A stretch of DNA of 14,097 bases, taken from an uncultured Peptococcaceae bacterium. GTDB taxonomy: Bacteria > Bacillota > Desulfitobacteriia > Desulfitobacteriales > Syntrophobotulaceae. Below are positions 1 through 6,070 of the stretch, in pieces. Location of the stretch: positions 1 through 14,097 of the forward strand of contig CALBJS010000078.1 of the NCBI GenBank assembly GCA_937892995.1. The letters are read 5' to 3'. Positions within the stretch are counted from its first letter, which is position 1; every line of letters begins with the position of its first letter. The notes under the pieces are model-generated. The model had not been told where the DNA came from. It saw nothing but the letters and a program-made list of their open reading frames with translations, and made no database searches. Position numbers and translations under genes: made by a program.

Positions 1-1
1 C

Positions 2-424
2 ATAGCTCAAAATATTGAGGATATCGCCCACAGCTATCAAGAGGCTCAAGATGCTATTGCTTTTGGAAAGATGGTCCAAAAACAAGACACTCTTATGGCC
101 TATGCTGACTTAGGAATATTCCGCCTTTTATGCAAGTTTACAGAAAGAGCATCTTTGAAAGAATATATCCCTGAATCCTTAATAAAAATTCTCCAACATG
201 ATAAAGAGAAACATTCCTCATTATTAAAAACCCTGGAAATTTACTTGGAATGCAATAATAATGCCACTAAAGCGGCTAATAAGTTATATATTCATTATAA
301 GACTATTCTTTACAGACTAGATAGAATTCAAGAAATTAGCGGAGTTAATTTAGAAGATAAAGAAGATAGATTACAAATAGAAATGGGACTTAAAATATTA
401 CATTTGCTTGGGGAAATTGATTAG
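2..424 (+). CDS. PucR/CdaR-family transcriptional regulator, C-terminal part (5' end outside window)
   Basis: The frame is open from base 2, so the gene begins upstream of the window; an ATG at 71 lies inside the domain and is not the start. The visible 140 residues end with the helix-turn-helix typical of PucR/CdaR-type regulators: a region beginning LLKTLEIYLE, then CNNNATKAANKLYIH, then YKTILYRLDRIQEISG and a final DKEDRLQIEMGLKILHLL. This family puts its DNA-binding helices at the extreme C terminus, usually behind a GGDEF-like domain, and the first visible residues (IAHSYQEAQDAIAFGK) fit the end of such a domain. Family members often control purine, sugar-diacid or amino-acid catabolism and bind a small-molecule inducer through an N-terminal domain not visible here. 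The target is unknown. The allantoinase-like and amidohydrolase genes further along make a nitrogen-catabolism role plausible, but they are many kilobases away and on the other strand. Confidence 0.85.
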   Translation: MAQNIEDIAHSYQEAQDAIAFGKMVQKQDTLMAYADLGIFRLLCKFTERASLKEYIPESLIKILQHDKEKHSSLLKTLEIYLECNNNATKAANKLYIHYKTILYRLDRIQEISGVNLEDKEDRLQIEMGLKILHLLGEID

Positions 425-440
425 CTTACGCTAAAATAAA

Positions 441-468
441 ATCTCAAAATATCTAGATATTTTGAGAT
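441..468. terminator. 28-nt perfect AT-rich palindrome downstream of the PucR gene
   Basis: Positions 441-454 (starting ATCTCAAAATATC) and 455-468 are exact reverse complements, with CTAG at the centre. It begins 16 nt after the PucR stop codon. A weaker, interrupted extension of the stem continues outward (CTAAA near 431, TTTAG near 472). It could end the upstream transcript. However, the stem is almost all A/T and no clean T-run follows, so it is not a textbook intrinsic terminator. A protein-binding dyad is an alternative. Confidence 0.45.
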
Positions 469-527
469 CTATTTAGAAATTTGAGGTTAACCTTTAATCT
501 TAAGATATTTAAGGGATTTTTGCTCAA

Positions 528-556
528 TTGACAGAAAATTAACTGAATGAGATAAT
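528..556 (+). promoter_or_regulatory. Sigma-A-type promoter of the tetR gene
   Basis: A perfect -35 box TTGACA (528-533) and a near-consensus -10 box GATAAT (551-556) are separated by exactly 17 bp. They lie 51 nt upstream of the ATG of the TetR gene. The -10 box is itself part of the left arm of the large operator-like dyad (548-584), so repressor binding there would directly block RNA polymerase. Confidence 0.8.
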
Positions 557-584
557 GTGACTGACATTCATTCATATTATCTCA
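548..584. promoter_or_regulatory. Putative TetR autoregulatory operator (37-bp interrupted palindrome)
   Basis: Outer arms TGAGATAAT (548-556) and ATTATCTCA (576-584) are perfect reverse complements. Between them TGACTGACATTCATTCA (558-574) forms a further partial dyad on the same centre, with TGA.TGA pairing with TCA.TCA. The site covers the -10 box and the likely transcription start of tetR. An almost identical core, TGACTGACAGTCATTCA, recurs at 1270-1286 upstream of the SMR genes. This supports a shared operator for the adjacent TetR protein. Binding is inferred from position, symmetry and recurrence. Confidence 0.7.
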
Positions 585-606
585 CCTTATTAGAGAGAGT
601 GCGACA

Positions 607-1203
607 ATGACCAAACTTGTTTCGGAAAAGTATTGTCTTCTTTTGGATGCGGCTAAAGAAATTATTGCCGTAAAAGGACTAGAAAAGACTACTATCTCAG
701 ATATTGTTAAAAAGGCCGGGGTAGCCCAAGGAACCTTTTATTTGTATTTTTCCTCTAAAAATGCGGTTGTACCGGCTATTGCTGAGGAATATCTGGAAAA
801 CCTTTTTGCTAGGATTAAAGAACAGGCTAAAGGAACCCCTGCTTTTTTTGATTTACTACGGGTATTGATTGGTGAGACTTTTAAGGCTACTAAACAATCT
901 CAAGATGTTTTGGAGCTCTGCTATTCGGGCTTTGCCATAACTAGAGCCTTCGAGCAATGGGAAATAATTTACCAACCCTATTACGCGTGGTTGGAACAAC
1001 AATTAAACAAAGCAAAAGAAGCAGGAGAGGTCAGGTTATTACTCAACACCGGACAAACTGTACGTATGATAATCAACCTCATCGAAGGTGCTGCGGAACG
1101 ATTGTATCTATTTCAAGAAAAAGATATCTCCGTTCAGGCTATGAAAGATGAATTATTTATCTTTATTAAGAATGCTATTTATGGCGACGATATTTATCCT
1201 TAA
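607..1203 (+). CDS. TetR/AcrR-family transcriptional repressor, probable regulator of the SMR pair
   Basis: The 198-residue protein has the usual TetR length. The N-terminal helix-turn-helix spans about residues 14-54: AAKEIIAVKG, then TTISDIVKKAGVAQGTFYLYF, then SSKNAV. The rest is a variable all-helical ligand-binding and dimerisation domain. An SD-like run (TTAGAGAGAGTGCGAC, 590-605) precedes the ATG at 607. Expression is driven by the 528-556 promoter and probably self-repressed through the dyad at 548-584. The two SMR efflux genes begin about 108 nt downstream on the same strand and carry the same operator motif. The natural reading is a repressor released by a toxic cation or antiseptic-like compound that the pump exports. 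The order TetR-SMR-SMR resembles the yvdT-yvdS-yvdR arrangement of Bacillus subtilis. The inducer is not predictable. Confidence 0.9.
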   Translation: MTKLVSEKYCLLLDAAKEIIAVKGLEKTTISDIVKKAGVAQGTFYLYFSSKNAVVPAIAEEYLENLFARIKEQAKGTPAFFDLLRVLIGETFKATKQSQDVLELCYSGFAITRAFEQWEIIYQPYYAWLEQQLNKAKEAGEVRLLLNTGQTVRMIINLIEGAAERLYLFQEKDISVQAMKDELFIFIKNAIYGDDIYP

Positions 1204-1268
1204 TTAGAGATTCATTATTTAATAGCTTTCTAGTAAATTTTTAGAAAGATATTTTTTTATTCAATTTT

Positions 1269-1286
1269 ATGACTGACAGTCATTCA
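1269..1286. promoter_or_regulatory. Second putative TetR operator, upstream of the SMR genes
   Basis: ATGACTGACAGTCAT (1269-1283) is a perfect 7-1-7 dyad. The wider core TGACTGACAGTCATTCA (1270-1286) differs at only one base from the tetR-promoter copy (558-574). It ends 24 nt before the likely SMR start at 1311, which is where a repressor would sit over the promoter or early transcript. Promoter boxes here are weak by eye (candidate TTTTAT at 1265-1270). The ATG inside this motif is better explained as operator sequence than as a start codon. Confidence 0.7.
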
Positions 1287-1310
1287 TCATATAAGGTTGA
1301 GGTGACATTA

Positions 1311-1658
1311 ATGGCTTGGTTATTAGTTTTTACTGGAGGAATAATCGAGGTAATATGGGCTTCGTGCCTGAAATATGCGGATTCTTTTTCTGAATGGGCA
1401 ATTATTGCTGCGTTGATTGCTGTTAGTTTTATAATGTTAATTCGGGCTTATAAAACTATTCCGGTGGCACCGGCATATTCCGTATTTGTAGGGATTGGTA
1501 CGTTAGGCACCTATATTACCGGGATATTTCTGGGGGAACCCTATTCTTTGGAACAGATTTCCTTCCTGATCTTGCTCCTTATTGGGATTATCGGATTACA
1601 GATGACCACTAAGAGTGAGGAAGAGAAATCCCCTAAGGGAGAGGAGGGGAAATCCTGA
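1311..1658 (+). CDS. Small multidrug resistance (SMR) efflux protein, first subunit of a pair
   Basis: This 115-residue inner-membrane protein has four predicted helices, the usual SMR layout. The conserved SMR glutamate is E13 in GGIIEVIWASCLKYA, followed by the W and LKY motif typical of the family. Later motifs include PVAPAYSVFVGIGT (helix 3 loop region) and LLLIGIIGLQ (helix 4). A charged tail follows, EEEKSPKGEEGKS. I place the start at 1311 rather than the in-frame ATG at 1269. The ATG at 1311 follows an SD-like AGGTTGAGGTGA and gives the standard MAWLL SMR beginning, whereas 1269 lies inside the operator dyad. The gene overlaps the next SMR gene by one base. Family members use proton antiport to expel guanidinium, quaternary ammonium compounds or dyes. 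Paired forms such as YkkC/YkkD work as heterodimers, which is the likely arrangement here. Confidence 0.88.
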   Translation: MAWLLVFTGGIIEVIWASCLKYADSFSEWAIIAALIAVSFIMLIRAYKTIPVAPAYSVFVGIGTLGTYITGIFLGEPYSLEQISFLILLLIGIIGLQMTTKSEEEKSPKGEEGKS

Positions 1659-1972
1659 TGGCTTGGTTATATTTGGCTCTGGCAGGAATTGAAGAAGTAA
1701 TCAGCGTCATTGCCATGAAATACATTGATGGTTTTAAAAGAAAATGGCCCCTTATTGTTATGACCATCGGATTCGGATTCTCTTTTTACTTCCTATCTCA
1801 TGCGATGCGAATTCTTCCGTCGGGAGTTGCCTACGCTTTCTGGATGGCTGTAGGTTCTATCGGCATCAGTTTAGTCGGTGTTTTTTGGTTCAAGGAGAAA
1901 CTAAGTGTTTGGCAATGGATATTCTTAAGTTTTATTCTGATTGGGGCGATTGGCTTAAGAATAACATCTTAA
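1658..1972 (+). CDS. Small multidrug resistance (SMR) efflux protein, second subunit of a pair
   Basis: The 104-residue protein has four predicted transmembrane helices. The essential glutamate is E13 in AGIEEVISVIAMKYIDGF, preceded by an extra acidic residue (E12). The helix 3 region reads LPSGVAYAFWMAVGSIGISLVG and the C terminus is LIGAIGLRITS. The start ATG shares its A with the TGA stop of the partner gene (TGATG at 1656-1660). A strong GGAGAGGAGGGG lies just upstream, so translation is coupled and roughly equal amounts of the two proteins are expected. The first protein has the W-A motif after the glutamate and this one does not. That asymmetry is the usual sign of an obligate heterodimer in which the two chains have opposite membrane orientation. 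Expression should follow the shared operator at 1269-1286. The substrate is unknown. Confidence 0.88.
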   Translation: MAWLYLALAGIEEVISVIAMKYIDGFKRKWPLIVMTIGFGFSFYFLSHAMRILPSGVAYAFWMAVGSIGISLVGVFWFKEKLSVWQWIFLSFILIGAIGLRITS

Positions 1973-2250
1973 TTTCCATAATTGTTAACAAGATCTATTA
2001 ACATACTCATATTTCCTGAAATGTTAAGTAGTTAAAAAAGTCCGGTAAAAATGTCAGAAAAACGACAAATCTAATCTTTACTGATTGCAAGGGGAAAAGG
2101 GGTGAGGTTATTGTTCTTAAAGCTAGCTTAGATTTGCTTAGATTTGATGATGATAGTTCCCCCTACTTTCAATGGCTTTAACCAAAAGCCAAAGAAAGGA
2201 CCAATCCCTCCGCTTTATTCATCGGGATTAAGATCTGTAGGCAAGAATAC
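1973..2250. other. Non-coding stretch with no recognised gene; short tandem repeat
   Basis: About 280 nt between the SMR pair and the antiporter remnant hold no credible gene. What is visible: two tandem copies of GCTTAGATTT (2126-2135 and 2136-2145); a short stem TGGCTTT (2173-2179) with AAAGCCA (2185-2191) and no T-run; and a purine-rich, SD-like AAGGGGAAAAGGGGTGAGG near 2089-2107 that leads into no open frame longer than about 25 codons. It may be decayed sequence from the 5' side of the broken antiporter gene, but I cannot align it to anything. Confidence 0.5.
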
Positions 2251-2860
2251 TATGACTATAAAAGTTATTTAAATAACCTAGCAGTAGGGACAACTATGAA
2301 AATAATGACCAATAGATTTAAAGTGCCTAGAAGTTTGCTGGGTTATATTGTTAATAGCACAGCAGCACCGGTATGCGTGCTCATACCCATATCCACTTGG
2401 GCTGTATTTTTTTCGAGATACTTGAAATACAAGGATTAACAGTAAATGGTACCGATATGGGAGCATACCTTAAGAGCATTCCTTTTATTTTCTATGGTTG
2501 GACAACTTTACTGGTCGTCCTTTTGGTTATACTTGGCATCATCCCGGCTTTGGTACCTATTAAAAAGCATTTGAAACTGGTTGAAGAAAAAGGACAAGTG
2601 TTTCCTGACGGTGAGGCCTATGAAAAACTAAACCAAAAAGCTTTGGAACAACAAGACCTGAACGAAGATGTTGACAAGACTAAAGCTAGGCCCTATCACT
2701 TCTTATTACCAATGTTAGCAATGATTGTCGTCACTATTGCATCGGGTATCGATGTCTTAAAGGGTGTTATAGTGGCAGTAATTCTAGCCTTTGTTATGAA
2801 TGTGCCGACAAAGCGAATAACCTTTGCCGAGTTTTGTACTGCTTCGTATGAAGGCATGAA
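2251..2860 (+). pseudogene. Internal remnant of an NhaC-type Na+/H+ antiporter gene (frameshifted, both ends missing)
   Basis: In one frame, 2266-2412 reads YLNNLAVGTTMKIMTNRF and then LLGYIVNSTAAPVCVLIPISTWAVFF. That is the conserved central segment of NhaC-family antiporters, where STAAPVC and PISTW are hallmarks. At the T7 run (2407-2413) the reading switches to another frame and continues EILEIQGLTVNG, MGAYLKSIPFIFYGW and several hydrophobic helices, to about TFAEFCTASYEGMN (near 2860). The upstream frame hits a stop soon after the switch, so the gene cannot make the original protein without recoding. The N-terminal part expected in this family (roughly the first 130-150 residues) is absent, and so are the last helices, replaced by an amidohydrolase piece. 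Intact members exchange Na+ for H+ across the inner membrane. A one-base loss at the homopolymer explains the shift; a sequencing error there is possible but would not restore the missing ends. Confidence 0.82.
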
Positions 2861-3353
2861 TTACAAACGAGCCGGCATCAACCTAGCTTTAGGTACGGAT
2901 ACCTTTCCCCCGGACATTTTCCAAAATATCCGGACAGCCACTATGCTCTCGCGGTTAGTAGAAAAAGGTGATATCGAAGATGCCAGGTTTGCGGATATAT
3001 ATCGGGCCGCTACCCTGGGAGGGGCAAAATTTTTGGGCAGGGATGATTTGGGAAGACTCGCCCCGGGTGCCAAAGCGGATATAATATTCATAGATCTGGG
3101 TGATTTCTCTACCGGTGCTATTGAAGACCCCATTCGCTCTATGTTTTTGTCAGCCTCCGGTAGAGATGTAAAGATGTCGATAATCAATGGTCGAACGGTC
3201 ATGAAAGATAGAATTATTCCCGGTGTTGATTTAAAGGAATTAAAACTAAAAGGCCAGGAATACTTTAACAAAATGAAAAGCGGCTACCCCCTAAGGGATT
3301 ATCAAGGATTACCGTTAGAACAATTATTTAGGCCGTCTTTTAAAACTGTTTGA
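2861..3353 (+). pseudogene. C-terminal fragment of an amidohydrolase (ATZ/TRZ-type) fused in frame to the NhaC remnant
   Basis: From about YKRAGINLALGTD the open frame that began in the antiporter remnant becomes the last third of a metal-dependent amidohydrolase. It contains the final barrel strand with the metal/catalytic Asp (LALGTDTFPPD), the helix AATLGGAKFLGRDDLG, and the small beta-sandwich segment LAPGAKADIIFIDLGDF with SIINGRTVMKDR. These are the standard closing motifs of the family. The HxH metal pair, the middle-barrel histidines and the catalytic acid are missing, so it cannot be an active hydrolase. The joined frame stays open from 2373 to 3353 (326 codons), which suggests a fairly recent deletion between two once-adjacent genes on the same strand. 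It resembles, but is clearly diverged from, the intact amidohydrolase at 6071-7573. I see no SD for the fused frame. Confidence 0.82.
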
Positions 3354-3363
3354 TTGAGAATGG

Positions 3364-3391
3364 AAAGCCCTGAAAAAATCAGGGCTTTTTT
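3364..3391 (+). terminator. Intrinsic terminator after the chimeric pseudogene
   Basis: AAAGCCCTGA (3364-3373) pairs with TCAGGGCTTT (3379-3388) around a short A-rich loop. The right arm runs into six T residues (3386-3391). This is a textbook rho-independent terminator for the + strand, 11 nt after the stop of the fused amidohydrolase remnant. The A-run on the other side lets it work for the converging - strand MFS genes as well. It is probably the original terminator of the lost amidohydrolase gene. Confidence 0.9.
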
Positions 3392-3432
3392 GTTGAAGGC
3401 AATCTACTACTATATCAATAATTTTGATTAAT

Positions 3433-4635
3433 TTATTGTTTTCTATTGATATCTGCATAGTTCACAATAATCGCATTTGATATTTTCCACATAGCAAAAA
3501 TTATTAATATCATTCCTGCCGTAGCAAATGATAAAGGCATTCCTATAATTAAGACCGCCAGTCCAAAAACAAACGATCCTGTCGCCATTCCGAAATCACT
3601 ACAACTTTCCTGAACAGCCAAAGAAGTAGTACGTATATTGATGTTGGCTACATCCACATTCCACGATAACAGTGGAGTCATACCACCTGCGTAACCAAAG
3701 CCTATAAACACACTCGCGAGATATAGAACAGGAAGGTATGAAGGAAGAAAGTACAAAGCAACTGACCCCATACCCATCAGAGCCATGCAAGGATATACTA
3801 TAGCAGATCTTCCCAGTCGGTCTGACAATGTTCCCGTCACCAGATTCGCTACTATACTTCCAACTCCAAAGAGTGTGAAGAATATCCCAGGATTAACATT
3901 TGTCTCCTGGCCAATGTAAATAGCCGTAAAAGTAAGAATAAAGCCATAAAGGATTCCTAAAATAAAAGTACTAAGATAAACAGGGGATAACTTTTTATCT
4001 TTTATCAGTTTTAACATTTTTTTTGCTGATATTGACTCCGCTATTTCGTGTGCATCCTTTTCCGCTCTGGGTTCTTTAATAAACAAAATAAATATCAAGG
4101 CTACTATACCAATTATTGCTCCCAAAATGTTATATGTCCCGTAGCTGTACAAGTCAATCATGTACAGAGCTGACGTAGGGCCTACCATAAGAGCAGTCAT
4201 GATGACTAAGCGGTATAATCCAATATAAGTGCCCACCCGTTTCCTAGGAGCAAGGGCAGACGTAAGTGATGAGGCACTGGAAAGGTATGCCGCCAGACCA
4301 ATAGACTGATACATCCTGACAGTAATTACATACCATATATTGTCACTGAACAAAAAAAGAAATGACGCCGAAGCAAAAGCTATCGTACCTATTATCAATG
4401 CTATTTTGTTCCCTCTCCGATCAGCCAGCGGTCCAAAATAAAACCTTAGTATTACCGCAGTAATTAAAAACACTGTGCTTTGTAATCCGGAATGGAATTC
4501 TGTTCCTCCAAGCTCTGTAAGATAAAGTGGGGTAATAGTCTGAGCATTAAAAAAATCCACAAAAACGAGAAAAGATGCAGCAAATAAGAGTATTAGATTA
4601 AGCAAATTTTTGATACGAATGATTTGCAAATTCAT
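3433..4635 (-). CDS. MFS transporter, second of two tandem paralogues
   Basis: This 400-residue integral membrane protein has about twelve hydrophobic segments. The MFS loop 2-3 signature is GPLADRRGNK (residues 68-77), and its second-half counterpart is GTLSDRLGRS. I choose the ATG at 4635 (MNLQIIRIKN) because AGAAAGGATCCTG lies directly upstream at good spacing. An in-frame ATG at 4668 would add 11 residues without a comparable site. The upstream paralogue ends 55 nt before this start, so the two are probably cotranscribed. The two share long identical stretches, for example TAVILRFYFGPLADR. No residue pattern reveals the substrate. Position at the end of the ABC importer-amidohydrolase series suggests export of a product or transport of a related compound, but a drug-efflux role cannot be excluded. 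The gene converges on the terminator at 3364-3391. Confidence 0.85.
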   Translation of the reverse strand: MNLQIIRIKNLLNLILLFAASFLVFVDFFNAQTITPLYLTELGGTEFHSGLQSTVFLITAVILRFYFGPLADRRGNKIALIIGTIAFASASFLFLFSDNIWYVITVRMYQSIGLAAYLSSASSLTSALAPRKRVGTYIGLYRLVIMTALMVGPTSALYMIDLYSYGTYNILGAIIGIVALIFILFIKEPRAEKDAHEIAESISAKKMLKLIKDKKLSPVYLSTFILGILYGFILTFTAIYIGQETNVNPGIFFTLFGVGSIVANLVTGTLSDRLGRSAIVYPCMALMGMGSVALYFLPSYLPVLYLASVFIGFGYAGGMTPLLSWNVDVANINIRTTSLAVQESCSDFGMATGSFVFGLAVLIIGMPLSFATAGMILIIFAMWKISNAIIVNYADINRKQ

Positions 4636-4690
4636 CAGGATCCTTTCTGAGTGTCCTAATTCTGTCAATATTCGTTTGATTCTGTTGCAG

Positions 4691-5851
4691 TTAAGTTTTT
4701 TTTCGCAGAGAAACTATAACTTTCCAGATAGCAAACAGGATTAATAACCCTCCGCTTATCCCGTATAACCATGGCATCCCGATAATAGGAATAATAATTC
4801 CGGAAAGAAGAGCACCTAAAGCTATTCCAATATCTTCAGTACTATCTTGTAAAGCGAGTGCTGTCGTTCGTCTTTCAAGGGGAGCCCTATCAATTATCCA
4901 AGTAATAAGTACTGTCATACACCCCGCATGACCGAACCCGATAATAATACTCCCTATGTACATAATCCAGTGATTGACTGGAAGGAAGTAGAAAGTTGCT
5001 AAGCCTGCTCCTGTAATCAACATACACGGAAATGCTACCACCGCTCGTCCCCTGTGATCAGATATGGGCCCTACGATTAAGTTTGAAACTAGGCATCCCA
5101 CCCCAAATAAAGTAAAGAAAATACCTGGATTAGTATCTGGTACAAACTGTTCAATGAATATAGCCGTAAAAGTCATGATAAGACCAAAAAATAAGGAAAT
5201 AAAAAAGATACTCTGATAGATGGGTAACAAATTCCTATCCTTAAATAATCTCAACATATTATTACTTGGTAAGGCTTTCCTTCCTGCATCTAAGTTTCTA
5301 ACTCCCTGTGGTTCTTGCACAAAATACAGAATTACCATCGCTATGATGCCGACAACAATACCTAGGGCATGATACCGGGAATAACTATATCCTTCAATTA
5401 CCTTAAATGCCAAGGAAGGACCCATCAATAAGGTTGACATTGTTACCAAACGATAAAAGCCTATATATGCCCCCAGCTTCTCCCTAGGAGCTAAGTCAGA
5501 AGCCGAGGCACTGGAAAAGAAGGCTGCTAATCCTATGGCTTGATACATCCGCACAAGGAGAATATACACCACGGATTGATTAAGTAAAAACAATAGAGGT
5601 GCTGTCATAAAAGCCACTCCGCCGATAATAATAGTAATTTTATTACCTTTCCTATCGGCCAGGGGTCCAAAATAGAATCTTAGAATAACTGCCGTTAAAA
5701 AAAAGAGTGTATTCTGTAAGCCGGAAAAAAACTCAGTCCCTCCAACATCTAGAATATAGAGCGGAGTAATACTCTGAGCAAGGTTAAAGTTTAGGAAGAT
5801 AAAAAAAGCAGCGACATAAAAAAAATAAAGACTACGTCTATTCCCTGACAC
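4691..5851 (-). CDS. MFS transporter, first of two tandem paralogues
   Basis: This 386-residue membrane protein has about twelve predicted helices. MFS motif A is GPLADRKGNK (residues 62-71), with GPISDHRGRA at the matching place in the second half. The start is a GTG at 5851 (MSGNRRSL). AAAGGA lies upstream at a somewhat long spacing (about 12 nt) and no in-frame ATG fits better, so the exact start is less certain than for the neighbour. It is clearly a duplicate of the downstream gene: both read ITPLY, GGTEF, SGLQ, TAVILRFYFGPLADR and, later, NPGIFFTLFGVG. It lies 219 nt downstream of the amidohydrolase, beyond a large hairpin, and may be read through from that gene or have its own promoter; a GATAAT-like box without a good -35 is visible near 5900. 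Substrate unknown. Confidence 0.85.
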   Translation of the reverse strand: MSGNRRSLYFFYVAAFFIFLNFNLAQSITPLYILDVGGTEFFSGLQNTLFFLTAVILRFYFGPLADRKGNKITIIIGGVAFMTAPLLFLLNQSVVYILLVRMYQAIGLAAFFSSASASDLAPREKLGAYIGFYRLVTMSTLLMGPSLAFKVIEGYSYSRYHALGIVVGIIAMVILYFVQEPQGVRNLDAGRKALPSNNMLRLFKDRNLLPIYQSIFFISLFFGLIMTFTAIFIEQFVPDTNPGIFFTLFGVGCLVSNLIVGPISDHRGRAVVAFPCMLITGAGLATFYFLPVNHWIMYIGSIIIGFGHAGCMTVLITWIIDRAPLERRTTALALQDSTEDIGIALGALLSGIIIPIIGMPWLYGISGGLLILFAIWKVIVSLRKKT

Positions 5852-5970
5852 GTTTTATCCGTTTCCTTTCTCTTCTTACGCCTTTTTTCATTTATTATCT
5901 AAATAGCTACTTTGAGCCCCGCCTTAGAAATTTAAAAGAACGACAAAAGTTTAGTCTAGAACTGACCAAG

Positions 5971-6043
5971 GATAAAACAAAGATGATTCCCTGCGTAAAA
6001 GAAACTTCTTTACTTTCAATAGTGGAATCATCTTTATTTTATC
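5971..6043. terminator. Large inverted repeat (20-bp arms) between amidohydrolase and MFS genes
   Basis: Arms 5971-5990 and 6024-6043 are reverse complements at 19 of 20 positions; the single difference gives a G-U-type pair in one orientation. The 33-nt loop contains a smaller imperfect stem (GTAAAAGAA / TTCTTTAC, 5995-6013). It starts 28 nt after the amidohydrolase stop on the - strand. The size and the lack of a clean T-run make it either a strong transcript-end or mRNA-stabilising hairpin or a small mobile-repeat relic. Partial termination before the MFS genes is the simplest reading. Confidence 0.6.
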
Positions 6044-6070
6044 TTCGACACCTCTTTCCCACTGGACCTA

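Noticed and set aside
1204..1310. A guanidine (ykkC-type) riboswitch upstream of the SMR pair
   Set aside because: Only about 107 nt separate tetR and the SMR start. None of the conserved aptamer blocks are visible, and the space is filled by an AT-rich promoter region and the TetR operator.
2404..2415. Programmed -1 frameshifting at the T7 tract
   Set aside because: The heptamer is not in a convincing slippery phase, no downstream structure stands out, and the gene is already broken at both ends.
2861..3271. 136-codon open frame on the - strand opposite the amidohydrolase fragment
   Set aside because: The + strand reads as recognisable amidohydrolase sequence; the antisense frame has no SD and no recognisable motif.
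2373..3353. A genuine 326-residue fusion protein of transporter and hydrolase
   Set aside because: The transporter half lacks its N-terminal core and is frameshifted from it, the hydrolase half lacks HxH and the mid-barrel residues, and no SD precedes the frame. Fusion by deletion is simpler.
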